From assembly GCA_018382125.1 (NCBI GenBank), contig JAGZQO010000023.1, positions 1-32,722 of the forward strand: a stretch of 32,722 nucleotides of DNA. The letters are read 5' to 3'. The notes beneath the pieces were generated by a model. The model had not been told where the DNA came from, searched no databases, and saw nothing but the letters and a program-made list of their open reading frames with translations. This document shows positions 14,204 through 22,993 of this stretch, piece after piece. The translations under genes and the position numbers were made by a program. Origin of the DNA: Collinsella sp. (GTDB taxonomy: Bacteria > Actinomycetota > Coriobacteriia > Coriobacteriales > Coriobacteriaceae). Each line of letters begins with the position of its first letter. The first letter of the stretch is position 1.

Positions 14204-14896
14204 GTGGCTCCCGTCAAAAGCGCCGTCGACCCTGTTATCACCCCGGCGACCGATCTCACCACCAATATCGGCATCCATTCCCGCAAGAGCGTCGTGGCGG
14301 CGCATGTCCGCTCCGAGCGCGTCTGTCAGGAATTTGAGCGCCGTGCGCAGCTTCTGCGCGAGTGCCTGTGCAGCGAGGACTTTTTGGCCAACAAGGGCAT
14401 AGGCAATGAGATCGGCTTCCACACCTTTTGCTATGACCCCGCGCTGGAGTTTGAGGCGCGTGCATTATTTGACACCCTTTCATGCGATGCCGAGGCCGAC
14501 AAGCTTCCGTGCACGCTCAAGGTCGTGAACCTTTACGACGCCGTGCTGGCAATTCTCGAAAAGCGCCGTGTCCTCAAGGCTATCCCGCACCAAGAGGAGC
14601 GCCGCGGTACCCAGCGCGTGCTCGAGGACGTGGCCAAGTTCGCCTCGCCCGAGAAAGTCGCCGCGTACATCTTTGAGCAGACCGAGCCGCACGCGCCTGG
14701 AGACGTCGTTCTCCTCACCGGCGCGGGCGAGGTTTTCCCGTTCTTTCGCATACACACGCTTCTCCACTGCATGCTTGCGGATTTTGATGAGGTGCCTGTG
14801 GTCGCCGCCTATCCGGGCAGTTTCAACGGCTCTTCTTTCCAGCTCTTTAACCGTCTGCCGGCCGACAACTACTACCGCGCCATCGATATCTCGTAA
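14204..14896 (+). CDS. brxB: BREX protein BrxB (DUF1788)
   Basis: A 230-residue soluble protein of the DUF1788 family, found in nearly all type 1 BREX loci directly after brxA and before brxC. It has the family's FLANKGIGNEIGFHTFCYDP segment, LKVVNLYDAVLAILE, and the C-terminal VVLLTGAGEVFPFFRIHTLLH followed by VVAAYPGSFNGSSFQLFNRL, which look like a Rossmann-like nucleotide-binding half without an obvious catalytic motif. Its biochemical role is unknown; family genetics ties it to the BREX complex. The start codon is GTG 14204, 1 nt after the brxA stop, with the GGCGGTGATG stretch serving as ribosome binding site. Translation is therefore coupled to brxA, so the G-tract switch should also reduce BrxB. 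Confidence 0.92.
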   Translation: MAPVKSAVDPVITPATDLTTNIGIHSRKSVVAAHVRSERVCQEFERRAQLLRECLCSEDFLANKGIGNEIGFHTFCYDPALEFEARALFDTLSCDAEADKLPCTLKVVNLYDAVLAILEKRRVLKAIPHQEERRGTQRVLEDVAKFASPEKVAAYIFEQTEPHAPGDVVLLTGAGEVFPFFRIHTLLHCMLADFDEVPVVAAYPGSFNGSSFQLFNRLPADNYYRAIDIS

Positions 14897-14974
14897 GCAC
14901 GGCTCCCCGCAGGCAAGTCCCTGCCGCCGGTAACAACCCTTTGCCATAACGTTCCCAAACCCAAAGGAGCACCC

Positions 14975-17900
14975 ATGGACAACACGCTCATTCGCGACCT
15001 CTTTGCTAAAGACATCAACCGCTCCATCAACGGCGTGGTCAAGGTCCAGGATTCAAAAGATGGGTCCATCCGCCAGGAGCTTGACGAGTACGTGGTGACG
15101 CGCGAGTTGCAGAGGCACTTTGCCACGTTCTTCAAGGCCTACGGCGATGCCATCGATGTGCCCACCGACAAGATCGGCGTGTGGATCAGTGGTTTCTTCG
15201 GTTCCGGTAAATCGCACTTCCTCAAGATGCTGAGCTACCTGCTCGAGAATCGCCAGATCGGCGGTAAGAGCGCCATCCGCTACTTTGACGGCAAGATCGT
15301 CGACCCCATGGTTGAGGCTGCCATGGAGCGCGCCTGCTCGGTGTCCACGCAGGCCATCCTCTTTAACATCGATAGCAAGGCGGGCCAGTGGAAGCAGGGC
15401 GATACGGCTCCCACGGCGCTGCTTCGCGGCTTTGAGCGCATGTTCTACGAGGCGCGCGGCTTCTACGGCGAGGACCTAAAGCTTGCAAAGCTCGAGGAAC
15501 ACATCGATTCCCTGGGCAAGACCCAGGAGTTCCGCGAGGCCTTTGAGCGCGTCAACGGCGAGTCCTGGCTCCAGACCCGCGACACCTACAGCTACTTTGA
15601 GGACGACGTCGTCGAGGTGCTGCAGAGCGTGCTCGGCATGAGCGAAAAGGCCGCATGGAACTGGCTTGAGGGTTCTGAGGACGAGGTTTTGGCCCCCGAT
15701 GTCTTTGCCAAAAAGGTCAAGGACTACGTAGACGCTCAGGCAGCGGCCCACGGCGGCAACTACCGTTTGCTCTTTATGGTCGACGAGGTGGGTCAGTTTA
15801 TTACAAACGACCGGGATCCAAGCCTTATGTTGAGTCTTCAGACCATCGTCGAGGAGCTGGGTGCCGCCTGCGGTGGCCGCGTGTGGGTGATGGTCACGAG
15901 CCAGGAGGCCATCGACAACCTGAGCCTGCCCGTGGGCAATGACTTTTCAAAGATCCAAGGCCGCTTCAATACCCGCCTTTCGCTCTCCAGCTCCAGCGTG
16001 GACGAGGTTATCCAGCGCCGTGTGCTCGAGAAGACCGCGCCGGCGGCCGATATGCTTGCACAGGTCTACGAGCAAGACGCCGCCGTCCTCAAAAACAACT
16101 TTACCTTTGAGGGTGGCTCGCGCTCCGACCTTGCCGGCTTCGCCAACTCCAAGGATTTTGTGGCCAGCTACCCGTTTGTGGGCTACCAGTTTAAGCTCCT
16201 GCCCGACGTGATGACCGAGGTGCGCAAGCACGGCGTCAAGGCCAAGCATATGTCCACGGGCGAGCGTTCCATGTTGAGCGCATTCCAAGAGAGTGCCCAG
16301 GCCATCCAGCATGACCAGACTGGTGCACTCGTGCCGTTCTGGCGCTTCTTCGACACAATCTCCAAGGATTTGGAGCACGGCATCATTCAGGTCGTCGTCT
16401 GTGCGGAGCGCGCGGCTGAAAACGCAGAGGGTCTTGAGAGCTACGATGTCCGGGTGCTTAAGCTCCTGTACTTGATCCGCTACATCGGCTACGTCAAGGC
16501 CACGGTCGAGAACATCTCCATCCTTATGATCGATAGCCTGGACGTGGACAAGCGCGCCCTTAAGGACCGCGTCAAGGAATCTCTCGCCCGCTTGGAGCGC
16601 GAGAGCTACGTGGCACGCCAGGGCGATACCTATAGCTTCCTCACCGACGAGGAGCAGGAGATAGCGCAGGAGATCGCACGCACCCCGATCGACAACGCGA
16701 AGGTGATTGAGTACATCAAGAAGCGCCTGTTCGAAAGCATCTACACTGCGCGCAAACTCAACCGCGGGGCCAACGACTTTCCGTTTGACCGCTATGTGGA
16801 CGGCTCAATCCACGGTACCAGCATGGGCGGCATGGAACTTTCCGTGGTGACCATGGCCAGCGATCTGGGCCGTTCGGACGATGCCGAGCTGGCATTGAAA
16901 TCCGTGGATAAGGCCATCGTGGCCTTGAGCGACGAGGTGGATTATTGGGCCCCACTCGTCAACGCCGCTAAGATTCGCATGTACGCCCAGACGCGCAATC
17001 TGCAGGAGCTACCGCCGAGTACCCGCCAGATTGTCGAGGCCAAAATGCGCGAGAAGGACTTTAACGAGAAAGAGGCTGACGCCCTTTTGGCTGAGGCGGT
17101 GCTCCATGCACGATGCGCCGTCAACGGGCGCATGATTGAGATCCGTGCTGCCAAACCCGCTCAGGTCTTTGAGCAGGTGCTGGCGCAGCTGTGCGATGTG
17201 GTCTTTGAAAAGGCCGACTATATCGGCGCGCCGGTCACGAGCGATTCCGATATTCGCTCTACTCTGGTGGGCAACGTTCAAGTGGGGCTCGCTGGCATGG
17301 ACGCGGGCAATACGCGTGCGCTCAAAGAGGTCGAGGACTACCTCAAAGTGCAGCACCAGCGCCACCTGGATACCGCTATGGGCGATATCCAGCGCCAGTA
17401 CCAGCAAAGGCCCTTTGGCTGGCGCGAGGTCGACATCGCAAATGTGGTGGCGCAGCTTGTGGTGGAGCAGCGCGCGCAGGTGCTGTTTGGCGGTCAGACG
17501 GTTCAAGCTAACGACAGCCGCATGGTGGCGCTCCTGCGCAAGGATGCCGATAAGGCCCAGGTGCGCTTGCGCATGCGCATGAGCGACCGGTTGCTACGCG
17601 CCACGGGCGAACTCATGTGTGACCTGTTTGATCTCAAGACCGTGCCCTCCAACGAGGATAAGCTCGTGGCCGAGCTCAAGGAGCGCCTTGAGGGCTTGCG
17701 CGAGGCGTGCCTCGCCATGGCACGCGACTACTACACGGGCATCAAGCCGGCCTACCCGTATCCCGGTGAGGACGAGTGCGAGAAGATGCGCTCGGAGGTG
17801 GCCGACGTCCTTAAGGACCAGAACGAGGCCGAGGCGTTCTTGACCACGTTCACCAAGCATGAGGAGCGTTTGCTCGATGCCAAGGAAGACTTTGACAAGG

Positions 17901-18637
17901 TGGTTGAGTTCTTCGAGTCCAATCAACGAACAGCGTTTGACCACGCCAGGGATTTCTTGAACCGCACCGAGGGTATCGAGTATGCCTCCGATGACATTCC
18001 CGGTGCGGTGGAGAACGTGGCAACGGTTCGTGAGATCCTCAAAGATCCCAAGCCCTACGGCCGTATTAAAGACCTGCAGCCGCTTATGGATCCCGTCGAG
18101 GATGACATGAAAAAGCTGTTGGGCATCCGCCGCAATGAGTTTTTGTGTCGCATCGAGAGCGATCTGCAAGACCTGCGGGCGCAGGCCGAGAGTCAAAAGG
18201 GCTTTGTCAATCAGGCCAAGGACGCCATAGCAGACGCCGGCACTAAATACGAGTCGTTCAAAAACCGTGCCCACAGCGCTCAAAGTCTCAACGAACTGAG
18301 CGTTGTTGCAACTAACTGGGGCGACTGGCTCAGTGCGGCGGCCAACGAGATGTACGACGCTGTGGATGAGGCCCGCGTGCGTATGGACAACGAGCGCCGC
18401 ACCACCGAGGTCATGAGTACGGGCGAGGTGGTCAAGAAGGTCTCCAACAAGGGCGTCGCATCGTCTGCTCCCGTGCCCGCGCCCAAGCCCCAGCGCAAGA
18501 TCAAGACTGTGCGCCGCGCCGATCTGGTCAAGCCGAGTCGTCTCTTGTCCGCAGAGGACGTGGAGCGCTACGTGGACGACCTGCGCTCCCGCCTTATGCA
18601 GGCGCTCGCTGCAAACGACGAGATCCGTATCAACTAA
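14975..18637 (+). CDS. brxC: BREX protein BrxC, large P-loop ATPase
   Basis: A 1220-residue ATPase, the largest BREX component and required for defence. Walker A GFFGSGKS occupies residues 73-80, and the Walker B strand RLLFMVDEVGQF has the acidic pair at D270-E271. A sensor-like VWVMVTSQEAID segment follows about 35 residues later. The C-terminal half is long, helical and charged (coiled-coil-like, residues about 830-1130) and ends with a basic tail (KPQRKIKTVRRADLVKPSR). BrxC is thought to use ATP to organise the other proteins on DNA. AAAGGAG 5 nt before ATG 14975 is a strong ribosome binding site, so brxC may be translated even when brxA is OFF. Length and domain order are normal for type 1. 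Confidence 0.95.
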   Translation: MDNTLIRDLFAKDINRSINGVVKVQDSKDGSIRQELDEYVVTRELQRHFATFFKAYGDAIDVPTDKIGVWISGFFGSGKSHFLKMLSYLLENRQIGGKSAIRYFDGKIVDPMVEAAMERACSVSTQAILFNIDSKAGQWKQGDTAPTALLRGFERMFYEARGFYGEDLKLAKLEEHIDSLGKTQEFREAFERVNGESWLQTRDTYSYFEDDVVEVLQSVLGMSEKAAWNWLEGSEDEVLAPDVFAKKVKDYVDAQAAAHGGNYRLLFMVDEVGQFITNDRDPSLMLSLQTIVEELGAACGGRVWVMVTSQEAIDNLSLPVGNDFSKIQGRFNTRLSLSSSSVDEVIQRRVLEKTAPAADMLAQVYEQDAAVLKNNFTFEGGSRSDLAGFANSKDFVASYPFVGYQFKLLPDVMTEVRKHGVKAKHMSTGERSMLSAFQESAQAIQHDQTGALVPFWRFFDTISKDLEHGIIQVVVCAERAAENAEGLESYDVRVLKLLYLIRYIGYVKATVENISILMIDSLDVDKRALKDRVKESLARLERESYVARQGDTYSFLTDEEQEIAQEIARTPIDNAKVIEYIKKRLFESIYTARKLNRGANDFPFDRYVDGSIHGTSMGGMELSVVTMASDLGRSDDAELALKSVDKAIVALSDEVDYWAPLVNAAKIRMYAQTRNLQELPPSTRQIVEAKMREKDFNEKEADALLAEAVLHARCAVNGRMIEIRAAKPAQVFEQVLAQLCDVVFEKADYIGAPVTSDSDIRSTLVGNVQVGLAGMDAGNTRALKEVEDYLKVQHQRHLDTAMGDIQRQYQQRPFGWREVDIANVVAQLVVEQRAQVLFGGQTVQANDSRMVALLRKDADKAQVRLRMRMSDRLLRATGELMCDLFDLKTVPSNEDKLVAELKERLEGLREACLAMARDYYTGIKPAYPYPGEDECEKMRSEVADVLKDQNEAEAFLTTFTKHEERLLDAKEDFDKVVEFFESNQRTAFDHARDFLNRTEGIEYASDDIPGAVENVATVREILKDPKPYGRIKDLQPLMDPVEDDMKKLLGIRRNEFLCRIESDLQDLRAQAESQKGFVNQAKDAIADAGTKYESFKNRAHSAQSLNELSVVATNWGDWLSAAANEMYDAVDEARVRMDNERRTTEVMSTGEVVKKVSNKGVASSAPVPAPKPQRKIKTVRRADLVKPSRLLSAEDVERYVDDLRSRLMQALAANDEIRIN

Positions 18638-18644
18638 CCCGCGG

Positions 18645-18676
18645 AGCCACCGGTGCCAAAGCGCGCACCGGTGGCT
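18645..18676 (+). promoter_or_regulatory. Stable hairpin between brxC and pglX
   Basis: A perfect 12-bp stem, AGCCACCGGTGC (18645-18656) with GCACCGGTGGCT (18665-18676), and an 8-nt loop. There is no T-tract after it on either strand, so it is not a standard terminator. It lies 7 nt after the brxC stop and 27 nt before the pglX ATG. It could be an mRNA processing or stability site that sets the ratio of BrxC to PglX. Confidence 0.5.
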
Positions 18677-18703
18677 TATGGCGTTTAGAAAGGCTCATCA
18701 ACC

Positions 18704-21214
18704 ATGAACGATTCTGCTCTTAAGAGCTTCTGCACCTGGGCCCGTACGGAGCTCATCAAAGGCGTGGAGGCGCAGATGGTGCGCTACGGCATCACCGAAC
18801 CTGCACCCGCGCCCGTTGGGTCCGAGACCGTCAACGGCCTGCCCCTAAGTCCGGCTGAGATTGAGCAACGCGACGAACTGCTGCGCATGCAGGCAGAGGT
18901 GGGTCACGAGGCGCTGCACGACCGTGCGGCCTACACCTGGTTCAACCGCATCGTGGCCATTCGCTTCATGGATGCATGCGGATGGCTTCCCAGCCGTATG
19001 CGCATGCTAAGTCGCGCGGACGGCAGCCATGGCAGCGAGGCCGTGGAGAACGCACTGGACGTGGAAATAACGACGGCCGATACCGATCGCATAGCCGAGC
19101 TCAAGATGGCGGGCTTGGATGAACCGTTGTGGCGCTACCTGTTTGTTGCTCAGTGCGAGGAGCTTGCCGATTGCCTGCCGGGCGTCTTTGAACGCGTGGG
19201 CGGAGCCATGGAGCTGCTGTTGCCCCAGGGCCTCATGATGGCTGACAGTGTGGTGGGCAAACTCAATGCCGTCCTCACTGACGAGGACTGGCGCGAGGGC
19301 GTAACCGTTCTGGGCTGGATGTATCAGTACTACAATGCCGACGTTAAAGACGAGTTCTTCAAGTCCAAGCGCAAGGCAGCAGCGGCGGACATCGCGACCG
19401 CCACGCAGCTCTTCACCCCCGAGTGGATCGTGCGCTATATGGTCGAGAACTCGCTCGGCCGTCTGTGGATGCTCAACAATCCGGGGAGTTTGCTACGCGA
19501 GCGCATGGAGTATTACATCGAGCCCGATGCTGAGCACGAGGACTTCATTCGCATTTCGAGTCCCGAGGAGATAACCCTCTGCGACCCCGCATGCGGCTCG
19601 GGCCATATCTTGGTCTATGCGTTTGAGCTGCTCTTCCATATGTACGAGGAGCGCGGCTATCGTGAGCGCGAGATTCCCGAGCTCATTCTTACTAAAAACC
19701 TTGCAGGTATGGAAATCGATTCCCGCGCGGCACAGATCGCGGAGCTGGCGCTTGCCATGTGCGCCCGCGAGCACGACCGTCGCTTCTTTAGGCGTGGCAT
19801 TCGCGCCGACGTTACCGTGCTCTCGAGCATCCCGCTAGGGGAGGACGAGCTGCCGGGTAACAAGAAGCTCGCCGAGGAGCTGAGTCATTTGGGCGAGATC
19901 GGTTCGCTGCTCAATCCCTCAGAGGACGAGATCGACGAGCTCAAGGCTGCCGCCGCGAGTTGTTCCGATGACCTTTTTGCCGCTACGGCCAAAACTAAGC
20001 TCGAAAGCGCTGCCGCCATCTGCGAGAAGCTGTCCCGTCGTTTTACCTGCACCGTTGCGAATCCTCCGTATATGGGCAGCAGCAGCTTTAATCCATTCAT
20101 GAGCAAGTGGATCAAGAAGAACTACCCCGACGTGAAGAGCGACCTCTGCACGTGCTTTATCGAGCGCGGTTTTAACCTTGTCGAGGATAAGGGCTACGCC
20201 GCAATGGTTACCATGCAGAGTTGGATGTTCCTGGGCAGCTTTGAGAAGATGCGCGCCAAGGTTATCGACAACAAGACAATCGTTTCCATGGCCCATCTGG
20301 GACCTCGCGCGTTCGATGCCATCGGTGGTGAGGTCGTCAATGTGACTGCCGATGTCATCTACAATGGCCGCGCGGCATGCGAGGGTGCCTATGTTCGCCT
20401 CGTCGACATCAACGGCAGCGAGGCGAAGCGTCTCAAGTTGCTCGAGGCGATCCGAAACCCCGACTGCGGCTGGTTCTATCGCCGCGACGCCGACACCTTC
20501 AAGCAAATCCCCGGCACCCCCATAGCCTACTGGGCCAGTGACGCTCTTCTGGATGCGTTTGGAAACGCAAAACAGCTCAGTGAGTATGGCAAGCCGCGCC
20601 AAGGGCTTGCTACTGGCGAGAACGCTCGTTTCGTTCGCGAGTGGTGGGAAGTCGATGATTGCAAGAGCGTCTATTCCTGTGGATCTATTCAAGAGTCGAT
20701 TGAAAGCGCTTGCAAGTGGTTCCCCTACAACAAGGGCGGCGATTTCCGCAAATGGTACGGAAATAATAGCTCAGTTGTTAACTGGGAGAATGACGGACAG
20801 GAGATCCGTAATTACAAAGACCAGAATGGTAGATTGCTTTCCAGGCCACAGAATACAAACTGCTTCTTTAGCCCATCGATTACCTGGTCGAAGATTTCAA
20901 GCGGGTCCATTGCGTTTCGTTTTAAGCCTGCTGGGCATATCTTTGATGTGGCGGGCACGAGCGTTTTTAGCGACGAGGAGTCACTCAAGTATCTCCAGGG
21001 AGCTTGTAACAGCTCCGTGATCATGCGTGTCGCAAGCATGCTCTCGCCGACGCTTAATTTCGAGGTAGGCCAAATCGCAACCTACCCGATCATTCAGAAC
21101 GAGGAACAGGAGCCGTTGGTCAACGACATGGTCGACTCGTGCCGCGAACTATCAAAAACCGATTGGGATTCGTTTGAAACCTCTTGGGATTTCAAACATA
21201 ACCCTTTGGTGTAG
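18704..21214 (+). CDS. pglX: BREX methyltransferase PglX, N-terminal part (methyltransferase and target recognition)
   Basis: An 836-residue adenine-specific DNA methyltransferase part of PglX, which marks self DNA at an asymmetric BREX site using S-adenosylmethionine. A helical N-terminal domain leads to FTPEWIVRYMVENSLG, then AdoMet motif I DPACGSGH (D294 onward) and catalytic motif IV NPPY at 453-456. The target-recognition region runs from about residue 600 to 800, where base composition drops, as expected for a fast-diversifying module. Normal PglX is about 1150-1200 residues and continues after a DWDSFETSWDF motif into an EELNRIF domain. Here the frame ends 8 residues after that motif, at HNPLV. 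The missing domain is encoded at 22002-22970 in another frame. The two parts probably associate to make an active enzyme; this is inference. Confidence 0.93.
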   Translation: MNDSALKSFCTWARTELIKGVEAQMVRYGITEPAPAPVGSETVNGLPLSPAEIEQRDELLRMQAEVGHEALHDRAAYTWFNRIVAIRFMDACGWLPSRMRMLSRADGSHGSEAVENALDVEITTADTDRIAELKMAGLDEPLWRYLFVAQCEELADCLPGVFERVGGAMELLLPQGLMMADSVVGKLNAVLTDEDWREGVTVLGWMYQYYNADVKDEFFKSKRKAAAADIATATQLFTPEWIVRYMVENSLGRLWMLNNPGSLLRERMEYYIEPDAEHEDFIRISSPEEITLCDPACGSGHILVYAFELLFHMYEERGYREREIPELILTKNLAGMEIDSRAAQIAELALAMCAREHDRRFFRRGIRADVTVLSSIPLGEDELPGNKKLAEELSHLGEIGSLLNPSEDEIDELKAAAASCSDDLFAATAKTKLESAAAICEKLSRRFTCTVANPPYMGSSSFNPFMSKWIKKNYPDVKSDLCTCFIERGFNLVEDKGYAAMVTMQSWMFLGSFEKMRAKVIDNKTIVSMAHLGPRAFDAIGGEVVNVTADVIYNGRAACEGAYVRLVDINGSEAKRLKLLEAIRNPDCGWFYRRDADTFKQIPGTPIAYWASDALLDAFGNAKQLSEYGKPRQGLATGENARFVREWWEVDDCKSVYSCGSIQESIESACKWFPYNKGGDFRKWYGNNSSVVNWENDGQEIRNYKDQNGRLLSRPQNTNCFFSPSITWSKISSGSIAFRFKPAGHIFDVAGTSVFSDEESLKYLQGACNSSVIMRVASMLSPTLNFEVGQIATYPIIQNEEQEPLVNDMVDSCRELSKTDWDSFETSWDFKHNPLV

Positions 21215-21223
21215 GTGCTGGTT

Positions 21224-21880
21224 ATGGACAAAGCCTGTATATCTTCATTTCATATGTCTCTGCATGAATCTAGCTATTGGACTCCGGATGAGATTTCTTC
21301 TATTTGGGATTTCTTTGTGACTAAATCTGTAGCTAACTCTGCCTCTCAAAGAAGAACCGCCTCTGATTATGGATTGAAACAATTGCCATTCGATACTCTT
21401 CTTGAGTATGAAGGGGTGCCTTCCGGGAAGCGTGAATTACTTATGGCTGATAATCTTGGAGATGTGATTGAGGAATATGGATTTAAAACAACTGTAAATC
21501 AAAAGTCGGCTGATGGAGTTAAACAAGAGATTGAAGCTCCGATTGATATCGTTAGTCCGAGGGTCCTCTGTATTCAACCTTATACAATCTCTGGTCGCAA
21601 GGGTCCCGAACCTAAAGACTCAGGTAAAGGAATGACTTTACTAACTCATATCCGCAATTCACTTGCACATGGGTGTACGTATTACTTCCCTAATGGAATG
21701 ATGCTTCTCGAGGATAAAGCTGGTGGTTCAAGTGGAAAAACGACTGCCATGATGCTTCTGCCTCAAAAGGCGTTTACCGACTGGATAAAGGCGATTGATA
21801 TTGACGCTCGTTTTTATTTTAAGGACGCTAGCAGAGGCGAATTTGAAAAGCTCATTCATAGAAAGAGCAACAAACACTAG
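21224..21880 (+). CDS. HEPN-domain protein (probable RNase) inserted between the two pglX parts
   Basis: A 218-residue protein from ATG 21224 (AGGTG 6 nt upstream; GTG 21215 is an alternative). It is clearly AT-rich next to both pglX parts. The motif RNSLAHG (R144 to H149) is the R-N-x3-H signature of HEPN ribonucleases, preceded by the helix GKGMTLLTHI and followed by YYFPNGMMLLEDK and a MMLLPQKAFTDWIKAID helix. This layout matches, from memory, the HEPN family named after pEK499 p136. HEPN domains usually act as metal-independent RNases in toxins and phage-abortive systems. The N-terminal ~100 residues are not recognised and might sense a partner or infection. It starts 10 nt after the pglX stop, so translation is probably coupled to PglX. 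Whether it is an active toxin or a regulator is unknown. Confidence 0.75.
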   Translation: MDKACISSFHMSLHESSYWTPDEISSIWDFFVTKSVANSASQRRTASDYGLKQLPFDTLLEYEGVPSGKRELLMADNLGDVIEEYGFKTTVNQKSADGVKQEIEAPIDIVSPRVLCIQPYTISGRKGPEPKDSGKGMTLLTHIRNSLAHGCTYYFPNGMMLLEDKAGGSSGKTTAMMLLPQKAFTDWIKAIDIDARFYFKDASRGEFEKLIHRKSNKH

Positions 21881-21940
21881 GGAATTAATAAACGACGCGC
21901 TTTAATCCGTAAAGAATTTAAATCTGATAATTGTTTAGCT

Positions 21941-21970
21941 GGCTAGCGCAAATTTTAAATTTGCATAGCC
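21941..21970. repeat. Extended AT-rich palindrome after the HEPN gene
   Basis: GCAAATTT, one T, AAATTTGC (21948-21964) is a perfect 8-bp inverted repeat. It is flanked by a second pair, GGCTA (21941-21945) and TAGCC (21966-21970), giving 13 paired bases in total with a small bulge. It lies in the 121-nt AT-rich gap before the second pglX part. It may be a hairpin that ends or moderates the HEPN message, an operator, or a scar or target of the insertion. Confidence 0.55.
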
Positions 21971-22001
21971 GCACTTTTCAACAAAGAAAGGGCGGTCTGT
22001 C

Positions 22002-22970
22002 ATGGCCACTTTACTTCAAGATAAATACGAGGCTCGTAAGGCCGAGGTCAATGCTCGCTTCGAGCAGCTTCGCACTAACGAGGAAGAGCTCAACCGAATC
22101 TTTGCCAAGATCTACAACATGGAGGGTGAGGTGCCCATCGAGGTCGAGGATAAGTTCGTTTCGGTGGCGCGCATCTTCGATACCGCAGATGAGATTCCCG
22201 AGAGCTATAAAGGCAACAAATACGTGCGTACCAAGCGCGACGAGATCACCTCGCTCATAAGCTATGCCGTGGGCTGCATGTTTGGTCGCTATTCGCTGGA
22301 TGTGGACGGACTGGTCCTGGCCGATCAGGGCGCCACGGTCGACGACTATCTGTCAAAGATGTCTGATCCCGCGCACGTGACCTTTATGCCCGATAGCGAT
22401 AACGTGCTGCCCATCACCGACGATGAGTACTTTGACGACGACATCGTGCGCTACTTTATCGACTTTGTGCGTACCGTGTACGGCGAGGAGACGCTCGAGC
22501 AGAACCTGGCCTTTATTGCCGAGGCGCTCGGCGGCAAGGGCACCTCGCGCGAGGTAATCCGCACCTACTTTTTGAAGGACTTCTTTAAGGACCACTGCCA
22601 GACCTATAAGAAGCGTCCCATCTACTGGCTGTTCGACAGTGGAAAAAAGAACGGCTTCAAGTGCCTTGTTTACATGCATCGCTATCAGCCCGACCTGTTG
22701 GCTCGCATCCGCACCGACTATGTGCATGAGCAGCAGGAGCGCTATCGCTCGCAGATCGGCTATGCCAACGATGCCCTTGCCAGTGCCGAGCGCGGCGAGC
22801 GCGTGCGCTTGGATAAGCGCGTCAAAAAGCTCAACGACCAGCTCAAAGAGATCATTGGCTACGAGGAGAAGCTGCATCACTTGGCAGACCAGATGATTAA
22901 GATCGACCTGGATGACGGCGTCAAGGTCAACTACGCCAAGTTTCAGGATGTGCTGGCAAAGATCAAGTAA
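22002..22970 (+). CDS. PglX C-terminal part, separately encoded
   Basis: A 322-residue protein that is the C-terminal domain of PglX rather than an independent family. It begins LLQDKYEARKAEVNARFEQL and runs into NEEELNRIFAKIYN, EVEDKFVSV and LISYAVGCMFGRYSLD, which in ordinary PglX directly follow the DWDSFETSWDF motif seen at the end of the upstream part. It then has the acidic DDEYFDDDIVRYFIDFV and a C-terminal coiled-coil stretch (RYRSQIGYANDAL to KVNYAKFQDVLAKIK). It has its own ATG and a GAAAGGG ribosome binding site about 9 nt upstream, in a different frame from the N-terminal part. Length plus the upstream part gives 1158, a normal PglX. It probably supplies the helical scaffold that contacts DNA or partners in trans. 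Confidence 0.88.
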   Translation: MATLLQDKYEARKAEVNARFEQLRTNEEELNRIFAKIYNMEGEVPIEVEDKFVSVARIFDTADEIPESYKGNKYVRTKRDEITSLISYAVGCMFGRYSLDVDGLVLADQGATVDDYLSKMSDPAHVTFMPDSDNVLPITDDEYFDDDIVRYFIDFVRTVYGEETLEQNLAFIAEALGGKGTSREVIRTYFLKDFFKDHCQTYKKRPIYWLFDSGKKNGFKCLVYMHRYQPDLLARIRTDYVHEQQERYRSQIGYANDALASAERGERVRLDKRVKKLNDQLKEIIGYEEKLHHLADQMIKIDLDDGVKVNYAKFQDVLAKIK

Positions 22971-22993
22971 CTGCAGATACGGTAAGGATATTC

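Noticed and set aside
19880..20120. Second adenine methyltransferase or alternative target-recognition cassettes for pglX
   Set aside because: Only one set of methyltransferase motifs exists, and no inverted repeats or recombinase that would allow cassette switching are seen.
21200..22010. Target-site duplication or transposase around the HEPN gene
   Set aside because: No direct repeat of meaningful length was found at the two edges and no recombinase gene is present.
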